Below, piece after piece: positions 1-8,196 of a DNA stretch of 27,832 bases; position 1 is the stretch's first letter, and the number at the start of each line of letters is the position of its first letter. The position numbers were made by a program, and so were the translations under genes. The DNA comes from a virus, in the IMG/VR virus record IMGVR_UViG_3300030419_006513, positions 19,138 to 46,969 of that record, one strand, 5' to 3'. Under the pieces are notes generated by a model. That model searched no databases, had not been told where the DNA came from, and saw nothing but the letters and a program-made list of their open reading frames with translations.

Positions 1-2350
1 CATCATTAAAAGAAGGGCAGCTTTTCTGTGGGTCAACAGGTGGTTGTTGATTTAGGAAATTGTCGCGGCCCGAAGGGGGCCTAGCTGCTTTGCGCAGTTT
101 TGCCGGCTTGTTAGTATCATTGAATTTCTCCATACCTCTTTTTGCAATATTTACCAATGTTTTGGCATCATTTGGGTCAAAAAATAAAAATTCATCCGGA
201 TCAGTTAAATTTTCATCCGGTGTAACCATATCTAAATTATTGTTAGCAGGATCATCACCATATGATCCCGCCTTTATTTGTTCCAATACAGACCATCTAG
301 TTTGAGTAAATGTATTAACATGTTCACCGCATTGTTTCCAGCTTGAAACACAAAATGATTTAACTTTTGAGGCGCCGCCTCTATTCCTAAGAAAGTATTG
401 TCGTGCCTCTTCTTTAAAGAAAGCTGGGGATTTTAAGCCGTTCAAGATGCATTCTCTTGAGATATTGAGATCATAATAAAAGCTAGAACCACCAATACTT
501 AAAATAGGAATATAATTTCTATTTTTTGAAATTAAATCTTGCGGTACACCATCAACATCAACATCAATACCTCTCTCGTATAAAGCTTCACCACGATTTA
601 ATCTATAATGTAGGCATTCTGCCTCGTATTGATTACTTTCGCCGCCTCGAAATGCCATGTATGTTTGGCCATCAAGTGGATCATATGAGACATCAAAGCC
701 ATCAGAATCAACTTCAACTTTACCACCCGCAACAAAACACTTATACTGTCTTGCTACCCTTGGCGTATATATTGGTCGAATTTCATCTGCAATTGCCTCA
801 GAATGAGTGCCATCAAACGAAACTAGTTGAAAGCCAATATATACAGATGCACCAAATTGCCGATGTTGTTGATCCCATTTAGCATCAATAAGATACATAT
901 CAAATCCATAAAAAACTTCATATGGAAATTTTGTCTGAGCCGTTAACGCTTGTGCCCCGGATGGAACTACTTCTCCCGGGAGTTTTATTCTGTCAAATTT
1001 CGCAAACCATGGTAGAATCACACCCGTTAAAAGTTTAAATTCTTTTGCCTTTGATTTAATTATTTCAGAAATATTTCTTGCTTTATTAATTGATTCTACG
1101 GGATCATCATAAATAGCATATGATATATCCGGGTTTATTACAACTCCTAAAGCGCCCACTTTTTTGGACAAGCCAAAAATATATTCAGCAAATTGTCTAG
1201 ACATGCCCAAATTTACTCGACCCCAAAGAAACACAGATAAGCCAGCCTTTGAGAAAGCTCTAGAGAATGCTTGTAATTTATTAATAGCATATGTTTTTTG
1301 TTCCGGTGAGTTAATATCTCCTTCGGGTGGACCTTGCCATATAGCTTCTAAAAATATAGTATCAACACCAGATTTTTTAAGTCTCCGAATCGCGTCTCTA
1401 GGTGTTCTCATAAATTTAGTGCTACCTAGCGAGTTTGCATATATTATGATGCTTTTAGAGTTCTCTCTCATTTCTAATTCAACTCTACCTGATAAATCTC
1501 TTTTGAGTTTTCTGGAGAAACTATTATCATTAGCGTCATTGTTTGCTTCATCTTCGGACATGTTTCCGGCTTGGCCGGCACTAGATGGACTGTTGGGGTC
1601 AAAATTTACTTGAGAAAATGGTACTTTATATTTATGATCTTCAGCGATCATAATTCTGTCGGCATATGCTCCTCCAGTGCCTGTTCTGGCGCCAGCGCCG
1701 GCGCCAGACGCGGAAACACTTGCATTTGGGTCAGTATTGGAAATTTTTGGCTGGGGTTGAGCCATACCAGAAGAGCCAATTGGGTCACCTTGTGGAGATT
1801 CCGCCATTAACGCAGGTTTAGACCCAAAAGCATCTCTTGGAGAACAAACTAGGCCCGGGGCAACCGTTGATGAATCAGAATTGATTACAATTCCACCTTT
1901 CATATTCTTTTTGTCTGTAAAATCAACGACAACTATATCTTCTGGTGCAATCGGATTAACATCGTTACCTTGAAAAACAAAGTCTGGATACATGTTAATT
2001 ATTTCTTGATGTGGTCCATCATTAGAGCCGAACTCTGTCGGCACTGGTAAATGTGCATGTATCTCTGGTATGCGTATTTTGACAACTATTGTAGCTGGTA
2101 CTTGCCCCTTAACATCTTCAAAAAATCTAGATAAATAATCATCTGGGGCATATGCTCCAGTTGGCTTATCTATCCTCAAAACAATACCTTTATATGGACC
2201 TGTGTCTTTAAAGACATCATTAGCCATACTATCTTTCATATTCTGCTTGAGTTGACCAAATAAAGAATTGGGCAGCCTATCACTTAATCTAGACTGTCCT
2301 TGTCGGGGACTTATAGGGTTTATCGCACCATATGGCAGTTTAACACTCAT
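1..2350 (-). CDS. Large tail/baseplate hub-like protein, C-terminus beyond left edge
   Basis: The reading frame is open from an ATG at 2350 to the window edge (783 codons, no stop), so the C-terminus is missing. Residues about 1-150 read like an OB-fold baseplate-hub segment of the T4 gp5 type: 'YKGIVLRIDKPTG', then 'VKIRIPEIHAHLPVPTEFG', then an 'INMYPDFV' and 'IVVVDFTD' run. A Gly/Ala/Asn/Asp-rich linker follows (about 190-280). From about 290 to 640 a second domain has alternating strands and helices ('KSIIIYANSLGS', 'GVDTIFLEAIW', 'GLSVFLWGRVNLG', 'GALGVVINPDIS', 'GVILPWFAKF'), which resembles a TIM-barrel glycoside-hydrolase fold. The likely role is a tail-tip or baseplate protein able to cleave or bind an envelope glycan; this is inferred from domain order. 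It is the last gene of a chain of coupled genes that includes the late sigma factor. The phage-structural call is fairly sure, the enzymatic domain much less so. Confidence 0.6.
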   Translation of the reverse strand, partial: MSVKLPYGAINPISPRQGQSRLSDRLPNSLFGQLKQNMKDSMANDVFKDTGPYKGIVLRIDKPTGAYAPDDYLSRFFEDVKGQVPATIVVKIRIPEIHAHLPVPTEFGSNDGPHQEIINMYPDFVFQGNDVNPIAPEDIVVVDFTDKKNMKGGIVINSDSSTVAPGLVCSPRDAFGSKPALMAESPQGDPIGSSGMAQPQPKISNTDPNASVSASGAGAGARTGTGGAYADRIMIAEDHKYKVPFSQVNFDPNSPSSAGQAGNMSEDEANNDANDNSFSRKLKRDLSGRVELEMRENSKSIIIYANSLGSTKFMRTPRDAIRRLKKSGVDTIFLEAIWQGPPEGDINSPEQKTYAINKLQAFSRAFSKAGLSVFLWGRVNLGMSRQFAEYIFGLSKKVGALGVVINPDISYAIYDDPVESINKARNISEIIKSKAKEFKLLTGVILPWFAKFDRIKLPGEVVPSGAQALTAQTKFPYEVFYGFDMYLIDAKWDQQHRQFGASVYIGFQLVSFDGTHSEAIADEIRPIYTPRVARQYKCFVAGGKVEVDSDGFDVSYDPLDGQTYMAFRGGESNQYEAECLHYRLNRGEALYERGIDVDVDGVPQDLISKNRNYIPILSIGGSSFYYDLNISRECILNGLKSPAFFKEEARQYFLRNRGGASKVKSFCVSSWKQCGEHVNTFTQTRWSVLEQIKAGSYGDDPANNNLDMVTPDENLTDPDEFLFFDPNDAKTLVNIAKRGMEKFNDTNKPAKLRKAARPPSGRDNFLNQQPPVDPQKSCPSFND

Positions 2351-2354
2351 ACAA

Positions 2355-2657
2355 TCATTCCTCGGTTTCTTCCTTCTTAATTAAGTCATACAAATTATTT
2401 TTATCAGCAGAGGTAAAATCAAAATTAGATTTTTCCTTCTGCTCTTTCTGCATAATTGCAGAAATTTTAACCAATTGTTCATTTGATCTTTGTAGTGTTT
2501 CAACATATTTGGCAGCAGTGAGGCCAACGTCCTTATGATTCTGTTCATTTTTAGCAATAAATTGTATCAAATCAGTCAATAATTCATTAGTAACTTCTCT
2601 ATCTTTCCGAATATTCTCTATGGCTTCGCCAATATATTTTTCTAGTTTACTAGTCAA
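2355..2657 (-). CDS. Small helical phage protein coupled to the late sigma gene
   Basis: A protein of about 100 residues, almost entirely predicted helix: 'TSKLEKYIGEAIENIRKDRE', a central 'ELLTDLIQFIAKNEQNHKDVG' and 'AAKYVETLQRSNEQLVKI'. It ends in an acidic tail. I chose the TTG at 2657 because it overlaps the TGA of the upstream sigma-factor gene (TTGA) and follows an AGGAGG ribosome-binding site at good spacing. The ATG at 2675 has no comparable site. Its position directly after a gp55-like gene and before a tail gene is typical of marine T4-related phages. The function is unknown; a structural chaperone or transcription accessory role would be guesswork. Confidence 0.75.
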   Translation of the reverse strand: MTSKLEKYIGEAIENIRKDREVTNELLTDLIQFIAKNEQNHKDVGLTAAKYVETLQRSNEQLVKISAIMQKEQKEKSNFDFTSADKNNLYDLIKKEETEE

Positions 2658-3364
2658 ATGTTCCCCTCCTCCCATTCGTTCTTGAAAGATTTATACTTCA
2701 CTCTCATCTTGTTCAATTGTGCGACAATCTGTTTGGTATTTAAACCAGTAATCTCTCGCAAGTATAAGTAAATAGCTTTTTTGTTAAATATTTCTAATTT
2801 ATCAGCATTTGTAAAAATGGTTTTTATTGCTTCATATACCTTTTTTTCATTTGGGCGCATATTTGTAGAGTCCCATGAATTTATTTCAGCCCAAAAACTT
2901 TGCCAAAATTCATCTCTTTCTCGATCATGCAAATACTGATCTTCAGTTTGCAATACTGCTGCATCGTGATTGTAGTACATATAATCATCAATTGAGATTT
3001 CCCTTTTTATCTTTTTAGAAGTTCGTTTAACTTTTGCAATAAACCAATTTTTCGTAATTACTGAAAAATATGAAAAGGCTTTGGAGCCTTTGCTTGGGTT
3101 ATATTTATGCAATATTGTTGTCAACCAAACTTTGCATTCATCTTTTAAGTCGTTAATGTTTGGCAAAGTTGTAAATTTATAAGTGTACACTATTTTGTCT
3201 ACCATCTCATCAAAGGCCGGCCTAATATATGTTTCATATAATTGACATTTCTCATTATAATTGTCACTAGCTACATATTGTATAATTGCATCTTCATGTA
3301 CTTGAGTAAAATACTTTCTTTGTGTAGACTTTCTTCTACCCCTCTTCTTCGTTGTCGTCGTCAT
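2654..3364 (-). CDS. 55: T4 gp55-like late sigma factor
   Basis: A protein of about 236 residues with a basic N-terminus ('KKRGRRKSTQRK'). A sigma region-2-like core follows: 'YIRPAFDEMVDKIVYTYKF', 'LPNINDLKDECKVWLTTIL', 'KYNPSKGSKAFSYFSVITKN', with the aromatic/basic -10 recognition helix around 'KNWFIAKVKR'. The FSYFSVITKNWF stretch matches the pattern of phage late sigma factors, which direct host RNA polymerase to TATAAATA-type late promoters. The C-terminal part ('KKAIYLYLREITGLNTKQIV') could be a small helix-turn-helix. I prefer the ATG at 3364 over 3385 because an AAGGAA site precedes it; the upstream 50-base overlap would otherwise be coding twice. It is coupled to the next gene by TTGA. 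Family confidence is good; the exact start is less certain. Confidence 0.8.
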   Translation of the reverse strand: MTTTTKKRGRRKSTQRKYFTQVHEDAIIQYVASDNYNEKCQLYETYIRPAFDEMVDKIVYTYKFTTLPNINDLKDECKVWLTTILHKYNPSKGSKAFSYFSVITKNWFIAKVKRTSKKIKREISIDDYMYYNHDAAVLQTEDQYLHDRERDEFWQSFWAEINSWDSTNMRPNEKKVYEAIKTIFTNADKLEIFNKKAIYLYLREITGLNTKQIVAQLNKMRVKYKSFKNEWEEGNI

Positions 3365-3653
3365 AATTGTTTGTTTCCTTTTCATCTTCGAAAAGCACTA
3401 GCATGTTTGTATAAGAGTTTATACTTTCATCAACAACCTTCATATGATCAACTAGTGCTTCTAGCGTTTTATCGCCATAATATGTTTCTTTGTCATAAAC
3501 TGTTTTAAGATGATTTGAGAAATTAGTCATGATAACGCTGATATTATCAAATTCTTGTGTTACATCAACCAAATTTCTAAGGAGTTTGTACATGTACCAC
3601 CCCATTATAAAGTTCAACACTAGCGACACAGTCAAGCAAATATATAATGTCAT
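3336..3653 (-). CDS. Small membrane-anchored phage protein
   Basis: A 105-residue protein with one N-terminal transmembrane segment ('LYICLTVSLVLNFIMGWYMY', residues about 3-22). A helical, probably coiled segment follows ('LVDVTQEFDNISVIMTNFSNHL'), and the tail is strongly acidic (DEKETNNYDDDNEEEG). The start ATG overlaps the upstream stop by ATGA. Its 3' end overlaps the beginning of the sigma-factor gene. No enzymatic motif is visible. Single-pass proteins of this size next to gene 55 are common in T4-related marine phages, but I do not recognise a function. Confidence 0.7.
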   Translation of the reverse strand: MTLYICLTVSLVLNFIMGWYMYKLLRNLVDVTQEFDNISVIMTNFSNHLKTVYDKETYYGDKTLEALVDHMKVVDESINSYTNMLVLFEDEKETNNYDDDNEEEG

Positions 3654-3907
3654 TCTTCTATATCCCTATTGGTTGTTTGTTTTTTCATTTTTTCCAATTC
3701 TTTTCTATTTTCTTCTATATATTCATCCGTAAGGTCACCAACTTTCTTGCGCCCACTCGGCTTTTTAAAATCAGAAACCATTGACGGAACTCTGGTCAGG
3801 CAATTTGATGCACCACACTTAGAGCATTCACTTAGCACATCTTTTATACTATGCCACGCTTCAAATGTAACTAAACATGCATCACAATAGTATTTATACT
3901 TCGGCAT
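3650..3907 (-). CDS. FmdB-type zinc-ribbon protein
   Basis: An 85-residue protein starting 'MPKYKYYCDACLVTFEAWHS' with two CxxC knuckles (C8/C11 and 'CSKCG' about 20 residues later). This is the layout of the FmdB/CxxC zinc-ribbon regulatory family. A basic/acidic helical tail follows ('GDLTDEYIEENRKELEKMKK'). It overlaps the upstream gene by 14 bases and is coupled downstream by ATGA. The ribbon should bind one zinc; whether it binds DNA, RNA or a protein partner cannot be told from sequence. Confidence 0.75.
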   Translation of the reverse strand: MPKYKYYCDACLVTFEAWHSIKDVLSECSKCGASNCLTRVPSMVSDFKKPSGRKKVGDLTDEYIEENRKELEKMKKQTTNRDIEE

Positions 3908-4157
3908 CTTTTTTATTTGTCCTTAGAACTGGAGGGTTTATAACTACCAATTCGCCGCCTTTGGCTTCCGAAAATTTCATACCTTTCAAAACTGGAACAA
4001 TATCTGATTGATGCATCAGGCTATCCTGTAATGCCATCATAATGGCTCCCAGAGCTTGATCTGATAGTGTTTTTTGTTCTATTTTTTTATTTGCATTATC
4101 CCTAGAGCTTAATTTAACGGTCTGGAAATTGTCATCTTCTGTGTATTTGTATTTCAT
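3894..4157 (-). CDS. Conserved hypothetical phage protein
   Basis: An 87-residue protein of unknown family. It has a helical centre ('LSDQALGAIMMALQDSLMHQ') and a short beta-like end ('GGELVVINPPVLRTNKK'). The start ATG at 4157 has a good AAGGAG site and overlaps the upstream sulfotransferase stop (ATGA). That places it in the same coupled transcript at the junction between the glycan cassette and the late-gene cassette. Confidence 0.65.
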   Translation of the reverse strand: MKYKYTEDDNFQTVKLSSRDNANKKIEQKTLSDQALGAIMMALQDSLMHQSDIVPVLKGMKFSEAKGGELVVINPPVLRTNKKDAEV

Positions 4158-4798
4158 ATTTTCTCCTTTTTAATATATTGATTATACAATTTAAAGTCAT
4201 CAGCATATAAGTGTCTTATTATGTGTTCATTCTTGGCTGATATGTATATTTCATTTGGTTTGGATGAGTTTATTGTTGGCCATTGCTTTCTTGCCCATTT
4301 CATATCATAAAAATTTATAATTTTTAAATCAAATAAAATATCAGGTATAAATGATTTTTGAGTGTTAAAGTGGTGTGGTTCATCAATTTTATTTAAAAAT
4401 AACATATTAGCCAATACCGCATCACAAACATTGCTTTCATTAAGGTGTTGAAGTTTTGGTGTGTAATATGGAGAATCACCCCTTATACTTTCTAACCATT
4501 TCTTTCCAACATGATGTCTTCCCCCTGCCAAGAAAAAATGCGAGAGTAGCGATTTAAATCTATCTATTGGATCTCTTAATATTGCCCATGCTCTAACTAT
4601 TTCACCCGTATGTATTACTTTGTTTATAATCTCCTTTTTATTTACAGAAACAGCAGTGCGATCCCTTATGTTATGAATAACTTTAATTGTGGTACTAGCA
4701 TTCTTAGGAATTTCAACCCATAGCTCATTTTTATTTATTTTCCATAAATAACTGTTTTTTTGGCAATACTTACATTCGCACTCAATATATTTTATCAT
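4154..4798 (-). CDS. Sulfotransferase family 2-like protein
   Basis: A 214-residue protein with the two PAPS-binding signatures of carbohydrate sulfotransferases. The 5'-phosphosulfate loop is 'EIPKNASTTIKV' (K32, S35, T36-T37), and the 3'-phosphate motif is 'AILRDPIDRFKSLLSHF' (R76, D77-P78, R81, S84). It would transfer sulfate from PAPS to a hydroxyl, probably on a glycan, given six sugar-active genes directly upstream. An unusual N-terminal cysteine cluster ('CECKYC', C7/C9/C12) could bind a metal. The ATG at 4798 has a GAGGAA site and overlaps the end of the GDPD-like gene. The family call is good; the acceptor is unknown. Confidence 0.72.
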   Translation of the reverse strand: MIKYIECECKYCQKNSYLWKINKNELWVEIPKNASTTIKVIHNIRDRTAVSVNKKEIINKVIHTGEIVRAWAILRDPIDRFKSLLSHFFLAGGRHHVGKKWLESIRGDSPYYTPKLQHLNESNVCDAVLANMLFLNKIDEPHHFNTQKSFIPDILFDLKIINFYDMKWARKQWPTINSSKPNEIYISAKNEHIIRHLYADDFKLYNQYIKKEKI

Positions 4799-5234
4799 TG
4801 AATTTCCTCATATACAAAGATGGATAATCCGTACATATGCCATAATAATTATCGAAATTTTGTTTTGTTTTTTCTGGCAATAAACATATAGATTTTCGTG
4901 GGTCAACTGATATAGAGTTGGGGTACGACCAAATAAACCCTTTGCTGGTTATCGTGTATGCATCTTCTTGATGCCAAAAACAATGTATATCTTCATTTAA
5001 CATATTCTCTAAAGCTTCTATATTTTTTGCATGACACCATAGTCCATCTTGATGTAAAAATTCTAAATCAACTTTATATCTTTCTTCGTCATGTCCCAAA
5101 TAAAATCCGTCGTTATACCATACATCGATTTCAACGTCAAAATTTATTTCCAGCATTTTTCTTATCTGTTCCGGATTATTTTCCAAAGTATAGTCTTCCC
5201 CATCTATATATCCTCTGTGAGATATAATTCTCAT
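4782..5234 (-). CDS. Minimal GDPD/PLC-like phosphodiesterase
   Basis: A 150-residue TIM-barrel-type phosphodiesterase remnant or minimal form. It has 'ISHRGY' (H6, R7), 'VEIDVWYNDGFYLGHDE' (E35, D37, H48) and 'LWCHAKN', matching the active-site order HR...E-x-D...H of glycerophosphodiester phosphodiesterases. Canonical enzymes are about 240 residues, so the C-terminal half is short here. In bacterial capsule clusters such proteins sit beside a nucleotidyltransferase, as here, and act on phosphodiester-linked sugar or glycerol groups. The ATGA overlap couples it to the nucleotidyltransferase. The fold is fairly sure; the substrate is unknown. Confidence 0.68.
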   Translation of the reverse strand: MRIISHRGYIDGEDYTLENNPEQIRKMLEINFDVEIDVWYNDGFYLGHDEERYKVDLEFLHQDGLWCHAKNIEALENMLNEDIHCFWHQEDAYTITSKGFIWSYPNSISVDPRKSICLLPEKTKQNFDNYYGICTDYPSLYMRKFNDKIY

Positions 5235-5947
5235 TTCGCACTTCTTAAATAATTGTTTAAATCTTCGGGAGTTCCAATGCCATGCATTTTGTGAACGTAA
5301 AACGGAATTAAAGTTTTTCCATCTTGTATTAATTCATTATAAACTGGGGCTATATAAAATTCATTTCTAACTCTTATGTCTTTTTGTATCATTTGCTCTG
5401 CGTATTTAACAAAATCACTCCCTCTTTTATACCAATATATGCCACATGTAGCTATATTGCTAATTGGCCTTTTTTCGGCTACCTCAGTACAAAAACCTCT
5501 AGCGTTTGTCTTAACAAAACTCCATTTAGGGTGAACAGCGTTAAAAGTCCATACTATAGAATCAACATCAGTTAAGTTCCTAAGCATATTGAAATTATTA
5601 GCTTCATATTCTATAATTTGATCTGAATTTGCTATCAATAAAGATTCGTCACTATTAATTAATTTTTTAGCCAGCAAAGCTGTACAGGCGGCACCCTCGG
5701 TTAAACCATCCACTTCTATATGTGAAAATCTGCCATTTGTTATCCTATCTAATGTATCTACAAGGCCATCATATTTTTTAATATGTCCCTTCCTGACTAA
5801 GAAGATATATTCACAATCAAAATCTAGATTTTCAACAACTCTTTGAATCATAGGCTTGCCATTGACATCTATCAATGGTTTTGGGAATGTATACCCTTCC
5901 TTAGAAAACCGACTTCCTTCGCCGGCCATTGGTATTAGTACCTTCAT
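5231..5947 (-). CDS. Sugar-phosphate nucleotidyltransferase
   Basis: A 238-residue GT-A-fold NTP transferase. The N-terminal signature is 'PMAGEGSRFSKEGYTFPKPL' (residues 6-25), with the nucleotide loop G9-E10-G11-S12-R13 and the catalytic K23. 'GKPMIQRVVENL' and the metal-binding 'LLIANSDQII' follow. It would join NTP and a sugar-1-phosphate or alditol phosphate to make an activated donor. The 'MAGxGSRF...GY..PKPLI' subtype is usually found in capsule or LPS-modification clusters with HAD and GDPD partners, exactly as here. ATGA overlaps on both sides. Which nucleotide and which sugar cannot be read from the sequence. Confidence 0.8.
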   Translation of the reverse strand: MKVLIPMAGEGSRFSKEGYTFPKPLIDVNGKPMIQRVVENLDFDCEYIFLVRKGHIKKYDGLVDTLDRITNGRFSHIEVDGLTEGAACTALLAKKLINSDESLLIANSDQIIEYEANNFNMLRNLTDVDSIVWTFNAVHPKWSFVKTNARGFCTEVAEKRPISNIATCGIYWYKRGSDFVKYAEQMIQKDIRVRNEFYIAPVYNELIQDGKTLIPFYVHKMHGIGTPEDLNNYLRSAK

Positions 5948-6543
5948 TTTATTTCACCCCTTATATTATTATACGTTACATCATATATGTCATCAACTTC
6001 CATCACAATAGCTCCCGATTTGTGAGCCGATTCTCTGCCTTTTGGAGAGTCTTCTACGATCAAAACTTCATTTGGTTCAACGCCAAGCATTTTCATAGCC
6101 AATAAATAACAATCTGGTGATGGTTTATTATTTTTAACATCTTCATTGCTAACTAACAAATCTATATATTCATATTGGCCGGTAACCTTAAGCATCTCTC
6201 TCGCTGTAATTCTTATAGAGTTTGTGACACAGCCTATAATATAACCTTCGCTCTTTAATTTTTCCAACATTCTTGTTTTATATTTGTCTTTAAACCCATA
6301 TTGTTTAATGTTTTCTATTGTTTTATCTTGCTTCATTTGCCAGATATTTTTTTTAATTGTTTCTGGAATGGTTAGCATGTCTAATTTAACACTAGTGGGT
6401 AATCCATTGAATCTTTGTATGTGATCATCATATTCTATTTCTATGCCAACATAATACCTCAAAGCATCATTCAAAGAGTGATAATGCCAATCACATGCAT
6501 CAACTAGAACTCCGTCTAAATCAAATAAAATAACTTTTATCAT
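5944..6543 (-). CDS. HAD-superfamily phosphatase/mutase (beta-PGM-like)
   Basis: A protein of about 199 residues with the four HAD motifs: 'ILFDLDGVLVDA' (nucleophile D8, acid D10), 'IGCVTNS', the lysine in 'KPSPDCY', and 'VLIVEDSPKG'. A helical cap lies between motifs I and II, as in beta-phosphoglucomutase-like enzymes. I use ATG 6543, preceded by GAGGT and overlapping the upstream stop as ATGA, rather than the TTG at 6558. Within the cassette it probably dephosphorylates or isomerises a sugar phosphate feeding the adjacent nucleotidyltransferase. Confidence 0.8.
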   Translation of the reverse strand: MIKVILFDLDGVLVDACDWHYHSLNDALRYYVGIEIEYDDHIQRFNGLPTSVKLDMLTIPETIKKNIWQMKQDKTIENIKQYGFKDKYKTRMLEKLKSEGYIIGCVTNSIRITAREMLKVTGQYEYIDLLVSNEDVKNNKPSPDCYLLAMKMLGVEPNEVLIVEDSPKGRESAHKSGAIVMEVDDIYDVTYNNIRGEIK

Positions 6544-7223
6544 ATCAACCTCGACCAAATATTAATTCTTAAATTTCTATGCTCTTTGTTGTGTTTGACG
6601 TATGAGAACGGATTGCAATATATTTTCGCTTTATCTCTAATTCTCATACTCCACTCGACGTCCTCTTGTTCGTGTGCAGTTAGAGTCTCATCTAATGGAT
6701 TTTCTATAAAAAATTGCTTCTTAACTAAAAAATATCCACCACTAATATATTGATGTTTTATCATAGAAAGATCATTATAATTCAAAGCCTGTTGATAATC
6801 ATTAGTATTCGGATTATACCATGTCATCCAATCAGTTGGATCTCTTCTGTCATCAATCATATATATGGGATTACAACAAACATCACAATTCATGAATTGA
6901 TCGTACACCTTTAAATAACCTTTGTACCAGTTCCTATGAAAAACAAAATAATCATGCATTATAACAAGGTTTTCATATTTGGCTATTTCCGCAATAACAT
7001 TCTTTTTTTTTGTGATCCAGCCGGGCTTCTGTGATTCATCAAAATTAATTTTTTTAAAATCACCTCTCTCAGATTCAAACTGGTCTATCTCACCACCGAT
7101 AACTAATATTTCATAGTTTGGAATTTGCAAATTTCTAATACTCTTGACAATATCGACAATTCTCAGGCAAGCAGCGTGAGAATTATCAGTAATTATACAA
7201 AAACTAAAATCCAAATCAGACAC
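6540..7223 (-). CDS. GT-A type glycosyltransferase (GT2/GT7-like)
   Basis: A protein of about 227 residues. It begins with a nucleotide-binding strand 'FSFCIITDNSHAACLRIVDI' and 'YEILVIGGEID', has a central metal-site candidate 'NLVIMHDYFVFHRNW', and ends with 'YISGGYFLVKKQFF' and 'HEQEDVEWSMRI'. That last pair resembles the GG...EDxE region of GT2/GT7 transferases. I prefer the GTG at 7223, which sits inside the stop region of the dehydratase gene and follows an AAGAGG site at six bases. An ATG at 7253 is also possible. It most likely transfers a sugar within the glycan cassette. Donor and acceptor are unknown. Confidence 0.7.
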   Translation of the reverse strand: MSDLDFSFCIITDNSHAACLRIVDIVKSIRNLQIPNYEILVIGGEIDQFESERGDFKKINFDESQKPGWITKKKNVIAEIAKYENLVIMHDYFVFHRNWYKGYLKVYDQFMNCDVCCNPIYMIDDRRDPTDWMTWYNPNTNDYQQALNYNDLSMIKHQYISGGYFLVKKQFFIENPLDETLTAHEQEDVEWSMRIRDKAKIYCNPFSYVKHNKEHRNLRINIWSRLI

Positions 7224-8196
7224 TATCAACCTCTTTAGAATAATCTTCCTCATACATCATTTCTGCTAATTCACGAAATGTAACAGTGGGGCACCACCCA
7301 AGCTTATCTTTTGCTTTTGATGGATCTCCCCATAATTTAGGAACTTCACATGGTCTATAAAACTTAGGATCAATAAACACATGCTCTTTTATATCAAGAC
7401 CCGCATAATCAAATACGTATTCTAAAAATTGTTGTACTGAATTGGTTTGCCCAGTTGCAATCACATAATCATCTGGGTTTTCTTGTTGTAACATCAGCCA
7501 CATTGCTTCAACATAATCACCAGCAAAACCCCAGTCTCTTTGTGCCTCTAGATTGCCTAAAAACAACTTTTCTTGCAGCCCTAACTTAATCCGAGCAGCA
7601 GCCTTAGTAATCTTCCTTGTGACAAAGTTTTCACCCCTTCTTGGTGATTCGTGGTTGAATAATATACCAGAAGAGGCATGCACATCATATGATTTTCTGT
7701 AAGTTCCAACCATATGATGTGCAGCCAATTTGGCACACGCGTAAGGAGATACTGGAGAGAAAAAGGTATCCTCACTCTGAGGACATCTTGTATTATCTCC
7801 GAACATTTCAGATGTTGAAGCTTGATAAAACCTACATTTTGGCTTCAACAAACGAATTGCCTCAAGGGCGTATAAACAGCCCATTAAATTAATTTCTGTA
7901 GTACTAACCGGGGTTTTAAAGGAAACCCCAACGTGAGATTGGGCCGCGAGATTATAATATTCATCTGGCTGGTAGTTAGATACTAAATGGAATATTGAAG
8001 AACTATCTGTAACATCAGCATTTTCAATAATAAAATTACTATTTCCTAATAAATGTTGAATATTATCGTAACTATCGCTAGCTACAGTCCTTCTCTTTAG
8101 TCCAACCACAGTATAACCTTTATTTATTAACAGATCCGATAGATATGAACCATCTTGACCATTAACACCGCTTATCATAGCAACTTTGTTGCTCAT
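7216..8196 (-). CDS. gmd: GDP-mannose 4,6-dehydratase
   Basis: A 326-residue extended SDR enzyme. It has the Rossmann motif 'ISGVNGQDGSYLSDLL', 'ADVTD', 'NLAAQSHVGVSF', the catalytic 'ASTSEMFGD' and YxxxK in 'VSPYACAKLAAHH'. The GMD-specific 'LFNHESPRRGENFVTRKIT', 'LGNLEAQRDWGFAGDYVEAM' and 'RPCEVPKLWGDPSKA' are also present. It converts GDP-D-mannose (or possibly a GDP-heptose) to the 4-keto-6-deoxy sugar, the precursor of GDP-fucose, GDP-rhamnose or GDP-perosamine. No GDP-fucose synthase or reductase follows in the window, so the product may be completed elsewhere or by host enzymes. It is coupled to the upstream transferase by ATGA. Confidence 0.92.
   Translation of the reverse strand: MSNKVAMISGVNGQDGSYLSDLLINKGYTVVGLKRRTVASDSYDNIQHLLGNSNFIIENADVTDSSSIFHLVSNYQPDEYYNLAAQSHVGVSFKTPVSTTEINLMGCLYALEAIRLLKPKCRFYQASTSEMFGDNTRCPQSEDTFFSPVSPYACAKLAAHHMVGTYRKSYDVHASSGILFNHESPRRGENFVTRKITKAAARIKLGLQEKLFLGNLEAQRDWGFAGDYVEAMWLMLQQENPDDYVIATGQTNSVQQFLEYVFDYAGLDIKEHVFIDPKFYRPCEVPKLWGDPSKAKDKLGWCPTVTFRELAEMMYEEDYSKEVDSV

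Noticed and set aside
526-882. Plus-strand frame rich in His and Gln
   Set aside because: It is the antisense shadow of the large minus-strand tail protein, which is open without interruption through this region.
3891-3898. TATAAATA late-promoter-like box
   Set aside because: It encodes the YKY residues at the start of the zinc-ribbon protein, so it is probably coding coincidence; unlike the 12.87 kb site it has no intergenic context.
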